From the NCBI RefSeq assembly GCF_014648315.1, contig NZ_BMQW01000009.1, forward strand, positions 113,632 through 177,631: DNA of 64,000 bases, read 5' to 3'. The stretch comes from Shewanella ulleungensis. Its GTDB lineage: Bacteria > Pseudomonadota > Gammaproteobacteria > Enterobacterales > Shewanellaceae. The notes under the pieces are model-generated. The model ran no database searches. It saw only the letters and a program-made list of their open reading frames with translations, and was not told the origin of the DNA. A program made the translations under genes and the position numbers. This document shows positions 18,611 to 28,732 of this stretch, in pieces (position 1 is the first letter of the stretch; each line of letters opens with the position of its first letter).

Positions 18611-21082
18611 TCATTTTTGGAGCATCTTAAATAAATGCCCTTTGACTTGTTCCATTGTAATAGCACCTAAAAATATCCCTGTTTTACCGGTAACCACCAT
18701 GACTGATTTAGGGTATAAGCAAAAATGCTTAATTAATGACTCTACTGAATAATCGGTATAACAAGTGTACTCGACAGGCACCATAATTTGATGCGCCCTT
18801 TTCGTTAAGGTTAATCGATCATGTTTTGTTTCGGCATTGGTGTTCACATACGGACTAATGGCAGCGTTAACCTCATGTTGTGAAATATGCCCAATACATT
18901 TACTGCTATTAAGTACCATTACGACATCGGTAGTATCGTACATATCAATGAACATCTCTATCCGTTCATCAGGCTCAACAAGAGGCGGTTTGGGCATTAA
19001 AAAGTCAATCACCGTGGGTATTTTTTTCATGTCGCTAACAAGAAGCTTAAGCTGAAGATTGTCTATAATGGCGTTAATATTACTAACGGTATTGCTGTGC
19101 TCCATTAACGAAAGCGGCTTACTAAAAATATAGCCTTGAACATAATTCACCCCCATCTCAACTAAAGCCTTGAGTACGTCTCTGCCTTCAACGCCTTCAA
19201 TCACAATTTCCCCACCCATTGAGTGAATAAATTGAGTAAACATTTTCACCATTAAGCGCTTTTGCTTATCTTTTACGATATCATCAGTAATTAACTTATT
19301 GATTTTAATTAAATTCAGAGGCAATACAGATAAGTCAGTAAACGAAGTATAACCAGAGCCAAAATCATCGATAGCCAGCACGATATCATTGTCGGTAATA
19401 TGTTTAATATCATCCAGAATGGTTTGGTTATCTGTAAACACTGCCGATTCTGTTAATTCAATAGTAATCCGTCTAGGGTCAATACCTGTCGAGTTAATTA
19501 ACGTTACCGTATCATCCAGGGTAAAGCGGTTTTTAGAACTGTTAATCATTGAACGGTTAATTGATAAACCTAAATTATCATTTCCTAACATCTCAGCTAA
19601 AGTCGGTAATTCGCTTATTGCAGTGAGCAACACTTTTTTATCAATAATATTGATCCAATCATTTTCCTCAGCCAGATCAATCAACTCCTGGATACTATGT
19701 TTAACCGTCGTGTTGATATTAAAGCGAGCCAACGCTTCAACCTTCTCAATTTTCAATGTTTTTAAATTGATAATCGGCTGGTAAACCACATAGATCTGGT
19801 CATGCTCCAAACAACTTTTTAACGCCGATTCTAACTTTAATTTACGGTTATTAATGATATTGATTTTGGGATTAAAATACTTAACCTTATGCTCATTTAC
19901 ATAGCTAAACCCCACAGAGGATGTCGATAATGCTTGTAGTGCATTAGATAACAACTGTTCATTGTTTTTCGCATCAACACCATCAATCGACACGCCAATA
20001 TGACATTTAATTTTGTGATCTAACTGTAACTGACTCTCTTCGAGCAATATGTCAAAAATGTCGGCTAAATCACTGTGGATCGTCTTAACTAATTTAGATG
20101 AAATAAAGGCGCCACAAATTTGTTCATCATTTAATAAACCTAATTTAACCACATGCCTAAATGCCTTAAGCTTTGGGATTGCTTGGTCAAACAACCATCT
20201 CGGGGAAATTGAATTTTTTGATGAGTGAAAATAGGTGTTAATAACAAAAACAACCAGGCTTTCTTGATTATTTTGTAATGAGCGCATTTGGGCTAATGAA
20301 TCGAAAAAATCAAATTTATTATTCCAATACCAATTTGGTTTTTGCTGAGAAAATTCCACAATATCAGAGAAAGAAAAATCTAACTTATTTAACTGAAAAA
20401 TATTTAACAGCGTACTTTTATCTGATTCTGAGTAATGCAATATATTGGCTTTAAAAGCCACATAAGACCTATCTTTATGATAAAAAAATAGCTCTCCATC
20501 CCAGATGCCATTGGTTTCACAATTAAATAAGTACTCCTGGAACACATTATTTTTATCATGAATAAAGTCGCTAATATTTTGGCCAATAACCTCGTATTCC
20601 TCATAACCAAGGTACTCAACGAGCATCTGATTAATCAGTAATATTTGGTTGTTATCATCACAAACAAACAGCAAACGCGAAGATTTATAAAACAGCTTCT
20701 TTAAAATCGAAGCCTCTTGATTTTTTGATGGTAATAAACGCTTAAAAAACAGACTGCCAGCAACCAATTTTAGATTACTCGAATAAATGGTGACTTCAAC
20801 AAGGTACCGAATATTGGCGATGGTAAAAACTAAATGGCTGATAACGACATTTTGAGAGGATATGCTGGTTTCTATATTCTGTTTAAAATACTTTGCCTGA
20901 TTTGCGTCTAATAAGTCGACAAGTAACCTGAATCTAACAGAACCTGGGTTTTCAGGGCCAAAAATGATCTTTAACAGCTGCTCGCTGTAAAATAGTTTTT
21001 CATCAATGTTCCATTTCCATTGAAAAGATTGACCAAGTAGATTTTTTTCGGCGCTCTCAAGCGTCATCATGATTCCATTCAT
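18611..21082 (-). CDS. Soluble PAS-PAS-degenerate GGDEF-EAL cyclic-di-GMP phosphodiesterase
   Basis: An 823-residue cytoplasmic protein that probably degrades c-di-GMP to pGpG. The order is two PAS-like segments (about 20-110 and 125-230), a GGDEF-type domain without the GG[DE]EF motif (about 265-410), an EAL domain (about 425-665) and a CBS-like tail (about 690-815). EAL catalytic residues are present: E449 in EALARF, N in LSINRS, E in IELTE, D572-D573 in DDFGSGYTS, lysine in LIKINK, E in IEGVE and QGY. The usual KID motif reads KIN, which may change activity but keeps the lysine. No membrane segment. It could oppose the cyclase at 4537, but they are not linked. Confidence 0.88.
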   Translation of the reverse strand: MNGIMMTLESAEKNLLGQSFQWKWNIDEKLFYSEQLLKIIFGPENPGSVRFRLLVDLLDANQAKYFKQNIETSISSQNVVISHLVFTIANIRYLVEVTIYSSNLKLVAGSLFFKRLLPSKNQEASILKKLFYKSSRLLFVCDDNNQILLINQMLVEYLGYEEYEVIGQNISDFIHDKNNVFQEYLFNCETNGIWDGELFFYHKDRSYVAFKANILHYSESDKSTLLNIFQLNKLDFSFSDIVEFSQQKPNWYWNNKFDFFDSLAQMRSLQNNQESLVVFVINTYFHSSKNSISPRWLFDQAIPKLKAFRHVVKLGLLNDEQICGAFISSKLVKTIHSDLADIFDILLEESQLQLDHKIKCHIGVSIDGVDAKNNEQLLSNALQALSTSSVGFSYVNEHKVKYFNPKINIINNRKLKLESALKSCLEHDQIYVVYQPIINLKTLKIEKVEALARFNINTTVKHSIQELIDLAEENDWINIIDKKVLLTAISELPTLAEMLGNDNLGLSINRSMINSSKNRFTLDDTVTLINSTGIDPRRITIELTESAVFTDNQTILDDIKHITDNDIVLAIDDFGSGYTSFTDLSVLPLNLIKINKLITDDIVKDKQKRLMVKMFTQFIHSMGGEIVIEGVEGRDVLKALVEMGVNYVQGYIFSKPLSLMEHSNTVSNINAIIDNLQLKLLVSDMKKIPTVIDFLMPKPPLVEPDERIEMFIDMYDTTDVVMVLNSSKCIGHISQHEVNAAISPYVNTNAETKHDRLTLTKRAHQIMVPVEYTCYTDYSVESLIKHFCLYPKSVMVVTGKTGIFLGAITMEQVKGHLFKMLQK

Positions 21083-21385
21083 TTCTTACCACATCCTTAT
21101 GACTTGTCAGGCAATAGCCTTTTAGTACAAATCATCACATCGTTGAGCCTATTCTAAAGCTCGACTTAACTATCACTAACCTTTTTATGTAAGGTCTATA
21201 AAGTTGTGTGATGATGTTTACCATAGTACCTACTTAACTACGATATGCAAACTCGTTATCGCAATAACTTAATAATACCTATAATGCTGGTAACACTAAT
21301 ATAATCAGTGTTATCCAGACAAGTCGTATCATACGTTCAATTTGATAATTTTATCAAGTAATTGACGCTATCATAGAAAAGATAA

Positions 21386-21410
21386 TTGAATTGAATTGAA
21401 TTGAATTGAA
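21386..21410. repeat. Pentamer tandem repeat
   Basis: TTGAA is repeated five times without interruption. It stands five bases before a second tandem repeat of another unit, an arrangement prone to slippage. Confidence 0.85.
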
Positions 21411-21414
21411 GGAA

Positions 21415-21463
21415 GTAAAAAGTAAAAAGTAAAAAGTAAAAAGTAAAAAGTAAAAAGTAAAAA
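21415..21463. repeat. Heptamer tandem repeat
   Basis: GTAAAAA is repeated seven times perfectly. On the minus strand it reads TTTTTAC and continues the T-tract of the galU terminator. The copy number may vary between isolates. Confidence 0.9.
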
Positions 21464-21491
21464 ACCAACAGATGGTACCTGCTGGCTTTTT
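21458..21491 (-). terminator. Intrinsic terminator of galU
   Basis: On the minus strand CCAGCAG and CTGTTGG pair in seven positions (one G-U) around a seven-base loop. An A-run precedes and TTTTTT follows. The T-tract runs straight into the TTTTTAC heptamer array. Confidence 0.8.
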
Positions 21492-21519
21492 ACAACAAAA
21501 AACAATTAGAGTTATAATA

Positions 21520-22398
21520 TTATAGTAAGCCAGCTATTCGCTCTTTAAATTCTTTACCTAACTTAGGGTCACGCAAGCCATATTCAACAAATGCAGCCAT
21601 ATAACCTACTTTATCGCCACAATCGTGTGATTTTCCGGTCATATTGAACGCCTCAACGGTATCTTGTTCAATTAACATATCAATAGCATCAGTTAATTGA
21701 ATTTCGTCGCCAGCGCCTGCTGGTGTTTTAGCTAATAATCGCCAAATTTTTTCTGAAAGAACATAACGGCCAACAACCGCTAAGTTAGATGGCGCTTCAC
21801 CAATCGCAGGTTTTTCAACCATGGCGCTGATTTTAGCAGAATCACCTGGAGCAATTTCAACGCCATTACAATCGGCAATACCATACTTATTCACTTGATC
21901 ATCAGGGACAGGAGCTACCATAATTTGACTGGCAAAAGTCGCTTTATATCGAGCAATCATAGAAGCTAAATTTTCATTTTTTTGATCAGCGGTGTATTCA
22001 TCTAAAATCACATCAGGTAGCACCACAGCAAAGGGGTTATTGCCGATACAAGGGTATGCGCATAATACAGCATGTCCCAATCCTTTTGCTTCACCTTGAC
22101 GCACATGCATGATAGTCACATCTTTAGGACAGATAGCCTGCACTTCTTCAAGTAGCTGTCGTTTAACACGCTTCTCAAGCTGTGATTCAAGTTCGTAAGA
22201 CTTATCAAAGTGGTTTTCGATGGCGTTTTTACTGGCATGAGTCACCAATACAATCTGTTTTACACCAGCAGCAACACATTCATTAACAATGTATTGAATC
22301 AATGGCTTATCAACAATAGGTAGCATCTCTTTCGGGATTGCCTTCGTCGCAGGCAACATGCGTGTACCCAAACCAGCAACAGGGATAACAACTTTCAT
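21520..22398 (-). CDS. galU: UTP-glucose-1-phosphate uridylyltransferase
   Basis: Makes UDP-glucose from UTP and glucose 1-phosphate, the entry point to UDP-sugar donors. The 292 residues match GalU along their length. The nucleotide-binding opening is [19 protein letters not shown] at 9-27, followed by [10 protein letters not shown], the metal-binding aspartate in VVLPDVIL and MVEKP. It is the last gene of the minus-strand run, 11 bp after the epimerase gene, and ends in a terminator. In this position it probably feeds the polysaccharide pathway together with the epimerase. Confidence 0.96.
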   Translation of the reverse strand: MKVVIPVAGLGTRMLPATKAIPKEMLPIVDKPLIQYIVNECVAAGVKQIVLVTHASKNAIENHFDKSYELESQLEKRVKRQLLEEVQAICPKDVTIMHVRQGEAKGLGHAVLCAYPCIGNNPFAVVLPDVILDEYTADQKNENLASMIARYKATFASQIMVAPVPDDQVNKYGIADCNGVEIAPGDSAKISAMVEKPAIGEAPSNLAVVGRYVLSEKIWRLLAKTPAGAGDEIQLTDAIDMLIEQDTVEAFNMTGKSHDCGDKVGYMAAFVEYGLRDPKLGKEFKERIAGLL

Positions 22399-22409
22399 CT
22401 CAACTCCTT

Positions 22410-23417
22410 TTAAATGTTATAATATTTTTTATACCAACTCACAAACTTACCTATTCCCTCTCGGATATCTGTTGTGGGCCTATAATCAATTAAATCGAAC
22501 AACTCACTTGAGTCAGCCCAGGTGGCATGAACATCACCAGACTGTAATGGCAGCATATTTTTAACCGCGTTAATGCCAATGATATCTTCAAGCGCCTCAA
22601 CAAAATCCAATAACTTCACCGGTTTTCCATTACCAAGATTATACACTCGGTAGGGGGCACTGCTCTGAGACAAAGGATCATCACTCATACTCCAGCAATC
22701 ATTTGCTTGAGGTATTTTCTCTTGCACGCGAACAACACCTTCAACAATATCATCGATAAAAGTGAAATCTCTACTTAAATCACCATAATTATAAATATCA
22801 ATAGGTTCGCCATTTAAAATCGCTTTAGTAAACTTAAACAATGCCATATCTGGACGCCCCCAAGGGCCGTACACAGTAAAAAACCGTAAACCCGTGGTGG
22901 GCAAGCCATATAAATGAGAATAACTATGACTCATTAATTCGTTGGCTTTTTTCGTTGCGGCGTAGAGCGAAATAGGATGATCAACACTTTGTTGGGTCGT
23001 AAAGGGAATATTATCGTTCAAGCCATAAACAGAACTCGATGACGCATAAACAAGATGCTCTATTTTATGATGACGGCAAGCTTCTAATATTGCTAAATGG
23101 CCCACCAAATTACTTTCGGCAAACACCATTGGTTGTTCATGTGAATACCTTACCCCAGCTTGCGCAGCAAGATGAATAACCCGATTAAATCCATGTGAAG
23201 CAAATAACCCATTAAGTTTAACGCTATCAGCTAAATCGAGTGTGACGAATGAAAATGATAAATCATGGCCAATATGAGCCAACCTGGCATGCTTTAAACC
23301 AACATCATAGTATTCATTAAGGTTATCAACCCCCACAACATCATGACCTGCTTTACACAAGGCTTTGCATACTGCAGAGCCAATAAACCCAGCAGCCCCT
23401 GTCACTAAAAACTTCAT
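22410..23417 (-). CDS. NAD-dependent UDP-sugar epimerase, probable UDP-glucuronate 4-epimerase
   Basis: A 335-residue short-chain dehydrogenase-type epimerase. The NAD motif is GAAGFIGS at 7-14; the catalytic pair is Y152/K156 in SLYAATKK. The opening [16 protein letters not shown] and the late [20 protein letters not shown] and [29 protein letters not shown] blocks are typical of the CapI-type UDP-glucuronate 4-epimerases that make UDP-galacturonate. UDP-glucose 4-epimerase is the main alternative. The needed UDP-glucose dehydrogenase is not in the window. Its place just before galU suggests a uronic acid in the glycan. Confidence 0.88.
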   Translation of the reverse strand: MKFLVTGAAGFIGSAVCKALCKAGHDVVGVDNLNEYYDVGLKHARLAHIGHDLSFSFVTLDLADSVKLNGLFASHGFNRVIHLAAQAGVRYSHEQPMVFAESNLVGHLAILEACRHHKIEHLVYASSSSVYGLNDNIPFTTQQSVDHPISLYAATKKANELMSHSYSHLYGLPTTGLRFFTVYGPWGRPDMALFKFTKAILNGEPIDIYNYGDLSRDFTFIDDIVEGVVRVQEKIPQANDCWSMSDDPLSQSSAPYRVYNLGNGKPVKLLDFVEALEDIIGINAVKNMLPLQSGDVHATWADSSELFDLIDYRPTTDIREGIGKFVSWYKKYYNI

Positions 23418-23449
23418 ACAAACTCACTTAAAAACTGATTCATCAGCGC

Positions 23450-23728
23450 CTATAAACGATACGTGCGACTAATGATGTCACCGGTCTTAGCATCAATGAG
23501 AGATATAGAAATAGAGCACGGTAACACTTCAACATCCCAATAAACACTCCACCCTAAAAACTCTCTACGTGAGATATTTGGGTTTAACACCGGGAATTGA
23601 TATTCTTCAGCACACATCAATAGCTCACAGCAATAATCAAATGCATCATCTGTAGAATTAAATTGTCCATCTACAGCTAAATGATTTGTTACGCTACGCG
23701 CTATATCATCAATAAAATTAATCAACAT
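23450..23728 (-). CDS. Hypothetical protein
   Basis: A 92-residue acidic soluble protein with no recognised family. It opens with an amphipathic helix (MLINFIDDIARSVTNHL) and ends with strands (WSVYWDVEVLPCSISISLI). Its ATG follows immediately after the stop codon of the DHH gene, so it is probably translationally coupled to it. The tight packing supports a real gene. A small partner of the upstream enzyme is possible, but nothing shows a function. Confidence 0.65.
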   Translation of the reverse strand: MLINFIDDIARSVTNHLAVDGQFNSTDDAFDYCCELLMCAEEYQFPVLNPNISRREFLGWSVYWDVEVLPCSISISLIDAKTGDIISRTYRL

Positions 23729-24700
23729 CTAAGATATGTGCCCAGAATAATAACGCTCAGTGACCGATATAAACTGATTAATATCATCCTTTGCTAATGC
23801 ATTAATACCCGCAGCTGCAGCGCGTCCGCCGCCAGTCGCAAATTGGCTACAAATATCGCCAGCACCTTGCTTGTTATTTAAGGGGGCTCTAAGAGAAACA
23901 GTATAAGTATGGTCAGCGTTTAATGTTAACACACCATTAGCAAGGTCGGGGGTTTGGTTAGCTAAATGGTTACCGTACACGCCACTAACACGCCTTGCCC
24001 AAGGTAAATCCGGTAATTCAAACAAGGCAAACTGTTCACCTTTATAACGGGGCGCAATAGCTAAGGCATTGGCCATGTCAGCCTCGTAAGCATCATGCAA
24101 CAACCAATATGGAGAGTGCTTGTCAGTAAACAAATCAAAAGGTGAAGGGTAATTTAGTAGTAATTTATACAACTCTGCAGGGTGAAAGTGTAAATCTTCC
24201 ACACTTGACCCATAACCATTGTAATTGATTAAAATACCCAGTTGTTTTAACTGCTCAGATTGTTCGTCAGTTAAGCCTGCATTTCTGCTTAATTGGTCAG
24301 CTTTGGCAAATAAGTTATCACCATAAGCAGCCGTTATCGCCCATAAGTGAAACTGACCATCAAGCCATTTATCGACCAGTAAGCCTGTGCAAACATTGGG
24401 GTCTAAATCTATCAGCGCATTAAGATGAGCAACATCTGGAATATCACCACTACGATGATGGTCGGCATAAAAAACCTTTACACCAGAATCCAGTAACTTA
24501 ACCAATGCGCTAATGTTCTTCTCCATTGAAATATCCAATACCACCACTTCATTGGTACCAACCACAGGGACACTTTTCAATAGCTCAATATCGCGCTTAA
24601 CCCCAGTAATGAGTTTATTATCAGCGGGCTGAGCTAAGCGAAGTTGTAAAAGCGAGATAATGCCATCGGCATCACCATTAAACACATCATAATTCATCAT
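23729..24700 (-). CDS. DHH/DHHA1-family phosphoesterase
   Basis: A 323-residue cytoplasmic phosphoesterase. The N-terminal metal site shows NGDADG (8-13), VVLDIS (about 53-58) and the signature DHH at 80-82 (FYADHHRSG). The C-terminal DHHA1 substrate-binding motif is GGGRAAAAG at about 290-298. Family members cleave nanoRNA, c-di-AMP or adenosine 3',5'-bisphosphate (PAP). It lies 31 bp after cysC and within reach of five sulfotransferase genes, each of which would release PAP. Removal of PAP is therefore the best guess, but inferred from context only. No CysQ-type PAP phosphatase is in the window. Confidence 0.8.
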   Translation of the reverse strand: MMNYDVFNGDADGIISLLQLRLAQPADNKLITGVKRDIELLKSVPVVGTNEVVVLDISMEKNISALVKLLDSGVKVFYADHHRSGDIPDVAHLNALIDLDPNVCTGLLVDKWLDGQFHLWAITAAYGDNLFAKADQLSRNAGLTDEQSEQLKQLGILINYNGYGSSVEDLHFHPAELYKLLLNYPSPFDLFTDKHSPYWLLHDAYEADMANALAIAPRYKGEQFALFELPDLPWARRVSGVYGNHLANQTPDLANGVLTLNADHTYTVSLRAPLNNKQGAGDICSQFATGGGRAAAAGINALAKDDINQFISVTERYYSGHIS

Positions 24701-24731
24701 AAAAACCCAAACCTATCAGCTTATATGCAAC

Positions 24732-25373
24732 TTAACGGGCAACAATACCTTTTTCAACTAAATAGTCGACAACTTGTGAAGCACAACCTTCAATTGAAGC
24801 TAAATCGGTTTTAACATGTATTTCAGGCGATAAAGGCATATCATAAGCAGAATCAATACCAGTAAAGTTTTTTATTTCACCCGAACGGGCTTTTTTATAT
24901 AACCCTTTAGGATCGCGACTTTCGCACACATCAATAGGTGTATCGATAAACACTTCAACAAAAATACCGTTTGGCAATAAATCTCGCACCATTTGCCTGT
25001 CCGCTAAAAAAGGTGAAATAAACGCCGTCGACACGATCAAACCAGCATCGACAAATAATTTAGCAACTTCGCCAATACGACGAATATTTTCAATCCTATC
25101 GACGTCTGTAAAACTTAAATCACCATTTAAACCATGACGAACATTATCGCCATCAAGCACATAAGTTTTACAACCTAAATCAAACAACATCTTATCAACC
25201 GCATTCGCTACAGTTGATTTACCAGAGCCACTTAACCCTGTATACCATAGTACAACTGGCTTATGTCCATTGGCACTTACACGTTGCTCAGTTAACACAC
25301 TTGCTTGATGCCACACCACATCAGAAGACTTATCACCAATAACATCAATATTTTTATAAGGTACATCAGACAT
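24732..25373 (-). CDS. cysC: Adenylylsulfate (APS) kinase
   Basis: Phosphorylates APS at the 3' position to give PAPS, the sulfuryl donor for both reduction and sulfotransfer. The 213 residues have the P-loop GLSGSGKS at 46-53, the [10 protein letters not shown] substrate block and [19 protein letters not shown] near the C-terminus, all typical of CysC. It is a separate gene, not fused to cysN. It sits between the SLC13 permease and the DHH gene and so groups with PAPS supply and PAP removal. Confidence 0.96.
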   Translation of the reverse strand: MSDVPYKNIDVIGDKSSDVVWHQASVLTEQRVSANGHKPVVLWYTGLSGSGKSTVANAVDKMLFDLGCKTYVLDGDNVRHGLNGDLSFTDVDRIENIRRIGEVAKLFVDAGLIVSTAFISPFLADRQMVRDLLPNGIFVEVFIDTPIDVCESRDPKGLYKKARSGEIKNFTGIDSAYDMPLSPEIHVKTDLASIEGCASQVVDYLVEKGIVAR

Positions 25374-25402
25374 ATGTAATCCCTTTCCTGCTAAAACATG
25401 AC

Positions 25403-27130
25403 TTAAAACGGAAATACGATGGGCACCATAATTAATACCACCGCACCATACACCAAACTCACAGGCAAACCGACCTTAATAAAGTCAACTAATCGGTAAT
25501 TTCCCGCATTAAACACCATCAAATTAGTTTGATAACCATATGGGCTAATAAAACTGCCACTCGCGGCAAATGCAACTGTCATAACAAAAGGCAGCACATC
25601 GACGCCAAAGCCTAATGCGACACTATAACCAATAGGAAACATTAGTGCTGCAGCGGCATTATTTGTCACTAACTCAGTCATAAACCAAGTCACTAAATAC
25701 ACTAAAACTAGCGCCATAAAGACATAAGTAGGATCATTAAACTGATTAATTAAGCCACTTAATTGCTCTACAACTCCAGAATTAACTAAGGCATTTGATA
25801 ATAAAATAGCAGATGAGACAACTAACCAAATATCAATAGGAAAACGTCTTACCAACTCATTTGCGGTTAAACTTTTGGTAAACAACAAGCTCCCTAGCAA
25901 TAAAACTAATCCTTCCAATAAATCAACTGCACCTGTTGCCGCCAAGCCAATAATCGAAATAAAGCCACCGATTGATAACCATGCACGCCAACCGTTTATT
26001 CTGGTTTCTGGTTCAACGCCCGACAAAACCAAAAAGTTTTTACTGATGTTAGTTCTGGTTCGATAATCTTCGCCTACAGCTAATACTAAAAAATCTCCGG
26101 CCCGAATAACCACTTCACCTAATTTACCGGATACTTGCTCACCATCACGACGAATCGCAACCACAGCGGCATCAAAAAGTGCCCTAAATCCGGTTGTTTT
26201 TAACGTTTTTCCGACGATAATACTCTCTTGCCTTACAACGACTTCAGTTAAATTGCTGTCTAACGAACCATTTTTTTCCGCAAAAATCTCTAAACCAGAA
26301 AATTGGCCTAACTGTAGAAGCTTCGTCACTTCGCCGCAAAAAATAAGCCTGTCATTAACTTGAATAACCTCTGTTGGTGCAACAGGGCTTATTAAGCGGC
26401 CATTACGAACAACCTCAACCAAAAATAACGATTCTAAATGACGCAAACCATTTACTTCAACTGAACGGCCAACTAATTCAGAACCTTCACGTACTTTTGC
26501 ATCAATAAAATACCCTGCTGAATTGGCATTTTCCTGCTTTAAGTCAGGTAAAAATCTAGCACAGAAAAACATCACACCCCCGCAAACTAACACTAAAATA
26601 GCGCCGACAGCAGTGAATGAGAAAAAAGATAATGACCGACCTGAAGCCTCTATATACATAGAATTAACAATCAAATTGGTTGAAGTACCAATCAAGGTCA
26701 ATGTGCCGCCTAAAATAGAAGCATAAGACAGTGGAATTAACAGCTTACTCGCAAAATGGTGAGGGTTATTACGGATGGGTGAAAGCAACGTCGCCACTAC
26801 AGCTGTATTATTCAAAATAGACGAAAATAAGGTGGTAATCCCAAACAATCTTAACCAAGTAGAATGATAGTTACTCACTATAATTTTAGACGCCACAATT
26901 CTAAGCAAGCGCGTTTTCTCTAAAGCTAACGAACACAATACTAATAGAATAAGTGTCACTAACCCAGGATTCGCAATACTGGTTAATAACTGGCTTTTAG
27001 TCACGAGATCACAGCCAATTAAAGCAATCAAGGTACCACCAAAAACGGCCACCGGCCGACTTTGCAATACAATTAAGCCAATGACTGTTAACGTAAAAAT
27101 AAGTAGTGTCAAATAAGCATCTAATGACAT
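25403..27130 (-). CDS. SLC13-family permease with two RCK_C domains, probable sulfate transporter
   Basis: A 575-residue inner-membrane protein of the divalent anion:sodium symporter family. It has about ten membrane segments split by a cytoplasmic insert (about residues 205-375) with two TrkA-C/RCK_C regulatory domains, centred on [17 protein letters not shown] and [17 protein letters not shown]. The substrate loops are conserved ([13 protein letters not shown] in the first half, [15 protein letters not shown] in the second). Its location between cysN and cysC strongly suggests sulfate as the substrate. A terminator-like hairpin separates it from cysN, while the 29-bp gap to cysC suggests co-transcription with cysC. 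Confidence 0.88.
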   Translation of the reverse strand: MSLDAYLTLLIFTLTVIGLIVLQSRPVAVFGGTLIALIGCDLVTKSQLLTSIANPGLVTLILLVLCSLALEKTRLLRIVASKIIVSNYHSTWLRLFGITTLFSSILNNTAVVATLLSPIRNNPHHFASKLLIPLSYASILGGTLTLIGTSTNLIVNSMYIEASGRSLSFFSFTAVGAILVLVCGGVMFFCARFLPDLKQENANSAGYFIDAKVREGSELVGRSVEVNGLRHLESLFLVEVVRNGRLISPVAPTEVIQVNDRLIFCGEVTKLLQLGQFSGLEIFAEKNGSLDSNLTEVVVRQESIIVGKTLKTTGFRALFDAAVVAIRRDGEQVSGKLGEVVIRAGDFLVLAVGEDYRTRTNISKNFLVLSGVEPETRINGWRAWLSIGGFISIIGLAATGAVDLLEGLVLLLGSLLFTKSLTANELVRRFPIDIWLVVSSAILLSNALVNSGVVEQLSGLINQFNDPTYVFMALVLVYLVTWFMTELVTNNAAAALMFPIGYSVALGFGVDVLPFVMTVAFAASGSFISPYGYQTNLMVFNAGNYRLVDFIKVGLPVSLVYGAVVLIMVPIVFPF

Positions 27131-27164
27131 GAAATAACAACCATCCGTAGCGATAAACTAACCG

Positions 27165-27197
27165 ATAAAAAATAGGCTGTAAGTCACCTTACAGCCT
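27165..27197 (-). terminator. Intrinsic terminator or attenuator after cysN
   Basis: On the minus strand AGGCTGTAAG and CTTACAGCCT form a perfect 10-bp stem with a four-base loop, followed by ATTTTTTATC. This would end or reduce transcription between cysDN and the downstream permease-cysC-DHH-epimerase-galU genes. Confidence 0.8.
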
Positions 27198-27224
27198 GAA
27201 ATTTTGGTAACAAAAGCGCGTTAA

Positions 27225-28631
27225 TTAACGGATCACTTTTGCATCCCAATGTGGGTAATGCTTACGAACAAGTGCATTAAATTCAACTTCAAATGCAGAA
27301 TATTGACTGTCTGAAGTAGTAGGCTTACTAGTTAACGCTTTACGGATCATACCCGCGCCAACGGTAACATTAGTTAAACGATCAATAATAATAAATGCGC
27401 CTGTATTGCGATTTACATCGTATTCATCAAACTGCACGGGAGCCGTTAATGCAAAATGACAATTACCTATTTCGTTTAGGTTAAGTTGAGAAGCCTCTTG
27501 TTGCTGCATCGTATTTACATCAACTTTGTAATTAACCGTTTCAACATGGCCAAATACTGACTTACTGCCAACTTTAATAGCGTACTCTCGGTCAACATGA
27601 AGCGCTTCTTCAGTCATCCACACAACATCCGCTTCTAAATGGCTTGAAGAATGAGGCTTCTGGTGCGGACGAACTAACATATCGCCACGGCTCACATCAA
27701 TTTCGTCTTCTAGCGTCAAGGTAATTGCCATACCTGCACTAGCTTTTTCAATATTGCCATCAAAGGTTACAATCGACTTAACTTTGCTTTCTTTACCTGA
27801 TGGTAATGACGCAACTGTATCACCAACACGAATATCGCCAGCACCAATGGTGCCGCAAAAGCCACGAAAATCGAGATTAGGACGGTTTACATACTGTACT
27901 TGTAATCTAAATGCATCGCTTTTGGCTCGTGTAATTGAAACAGTATTGAGCAATTTCATTAATGTAGAACCCGGATACCAAGGCATCTTCTCGCTTTCAT
28001 TTACCACGTTGTCACCGCGTAATGCAGAAATTGGCACAAAGCGAACATCATCAAAAGCCAGGTCTTCGGCAAATTCACGATAATCTTTTTTGATGTTTTG
28101 ATAAACAGATTGTTCGTAATCTACCGCATCCATTTTGTTAATCGCTACAACTACATGCTTAATTCCTAACAAAGAGCAAATGTAACTATGTCGACGAGTT
28201 TGCACTTGAACACCATGACGAGCATCAATTAAAATAATTGCTAAATCACATGTAGAAGCCCCTGTGGCCATGTTACGGGTGTATTGTTCGTGACCAGGAG
28301 TATCAGCAATAATGAACTTGCGTTGCTCAGTCGCAAAATAACGGTAAGCAACGTCAATTGTAATTCCCTGCTCACGTTCAGACTGTAAACCATCAACGAG
28401 TAGAGCCAGGTCAAAATCGCCATCAGTGGTGTTAAAACGCTTTGAATCTTTTTCAATCGCAGCCATTTGATCTTCAAAAATCATTTTACTGTCAAACAAC
28501 AAACGACCAATTAACGTAGACTTCCCATCGTCAACACTGCCGCAAGTTAAAATGCGTAGCATGTCTTTGTTTTCATGAATTTTTAAATAAGCTTCAATAT
28601 CCGAAGCAATTAGAGCCGTACTATTAGACAT
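27225..28631 (-). CDS. cysN: Sulfate adenylyltransferase subunit 1 (GTPase)
   Basis: Regulatory GTPase subunit of ATP sulfurylase. With CysD it activates sulfate to APS and uses GTP hydrolysis to drive the reaction. The 468 residues have the EF-Tu-like motifs [10 protein letters not shown] (31-40), [12 protein letters not shown] and NKMD, then two beta-barrel domains. The length matches stand-alone CysN (about 475), not the NodQ-type fusion with CysC. It lies 101 bp downstream of cysD. Confidence 0.96.
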   Translation of the reverse strand: MSNSTALIASDIEAYLKIHENKDMLRILTCGSVDDGKSTLIGRLLFDSKMIFEDQMAAIEKDSKRFNTTDGDFDLALLVDGLQSEREQGITIDVAYRYFATEQRKFIIADTPGHEQYTRNMATGASTCDLAIILIDARHGVQVQTRRHSYICSLLGIKHVVVAINKMDAVDYEQSVYQNIKKDYREFAEDLAFDDVRFVPISALRGDNVVNESEKMPWYPGSTLMKLLNTVSITRAKSDAFRLQVQYVNRPNLDFRGFCGTIGAGDIRVGDTVASLPSGKESKVKSIVTFDGNIEKASAGMAITLTLEDEIDVSRGDMLVRPHQKPHSSSHLEADVVWMTEEALHVDREYAIKVGSKSVFGHVETVNYKVDVNTMQQQEASQLNLNEIGNCHFALTAPVQFDEYDVNRNTGAFIIIDRLTNVTVGAGMIRKALTSKPTTSDSQYSAFEVEFNALVRKHYPHWDAKVIR

Positions 28632-28732
28632 CTGAATATCCTTAATCTCGCATACGCCCAGAATTCACTGAGCCATAAACTGTTTTTGCATGCCGGAAAA
28701 CCAGCAAACAACAAAAATTACGCCAATGAAAA

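Larger units (their letters stand above)
21083..21519. other. Intergenic region between galU and the EAL gene
   Basis: It holds the promoter area of the EAL gene, two adjacent short tandem repeats (21386-21463) and the galU terminator. No reading frame here looks like a gene. Confidence 0.5.
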
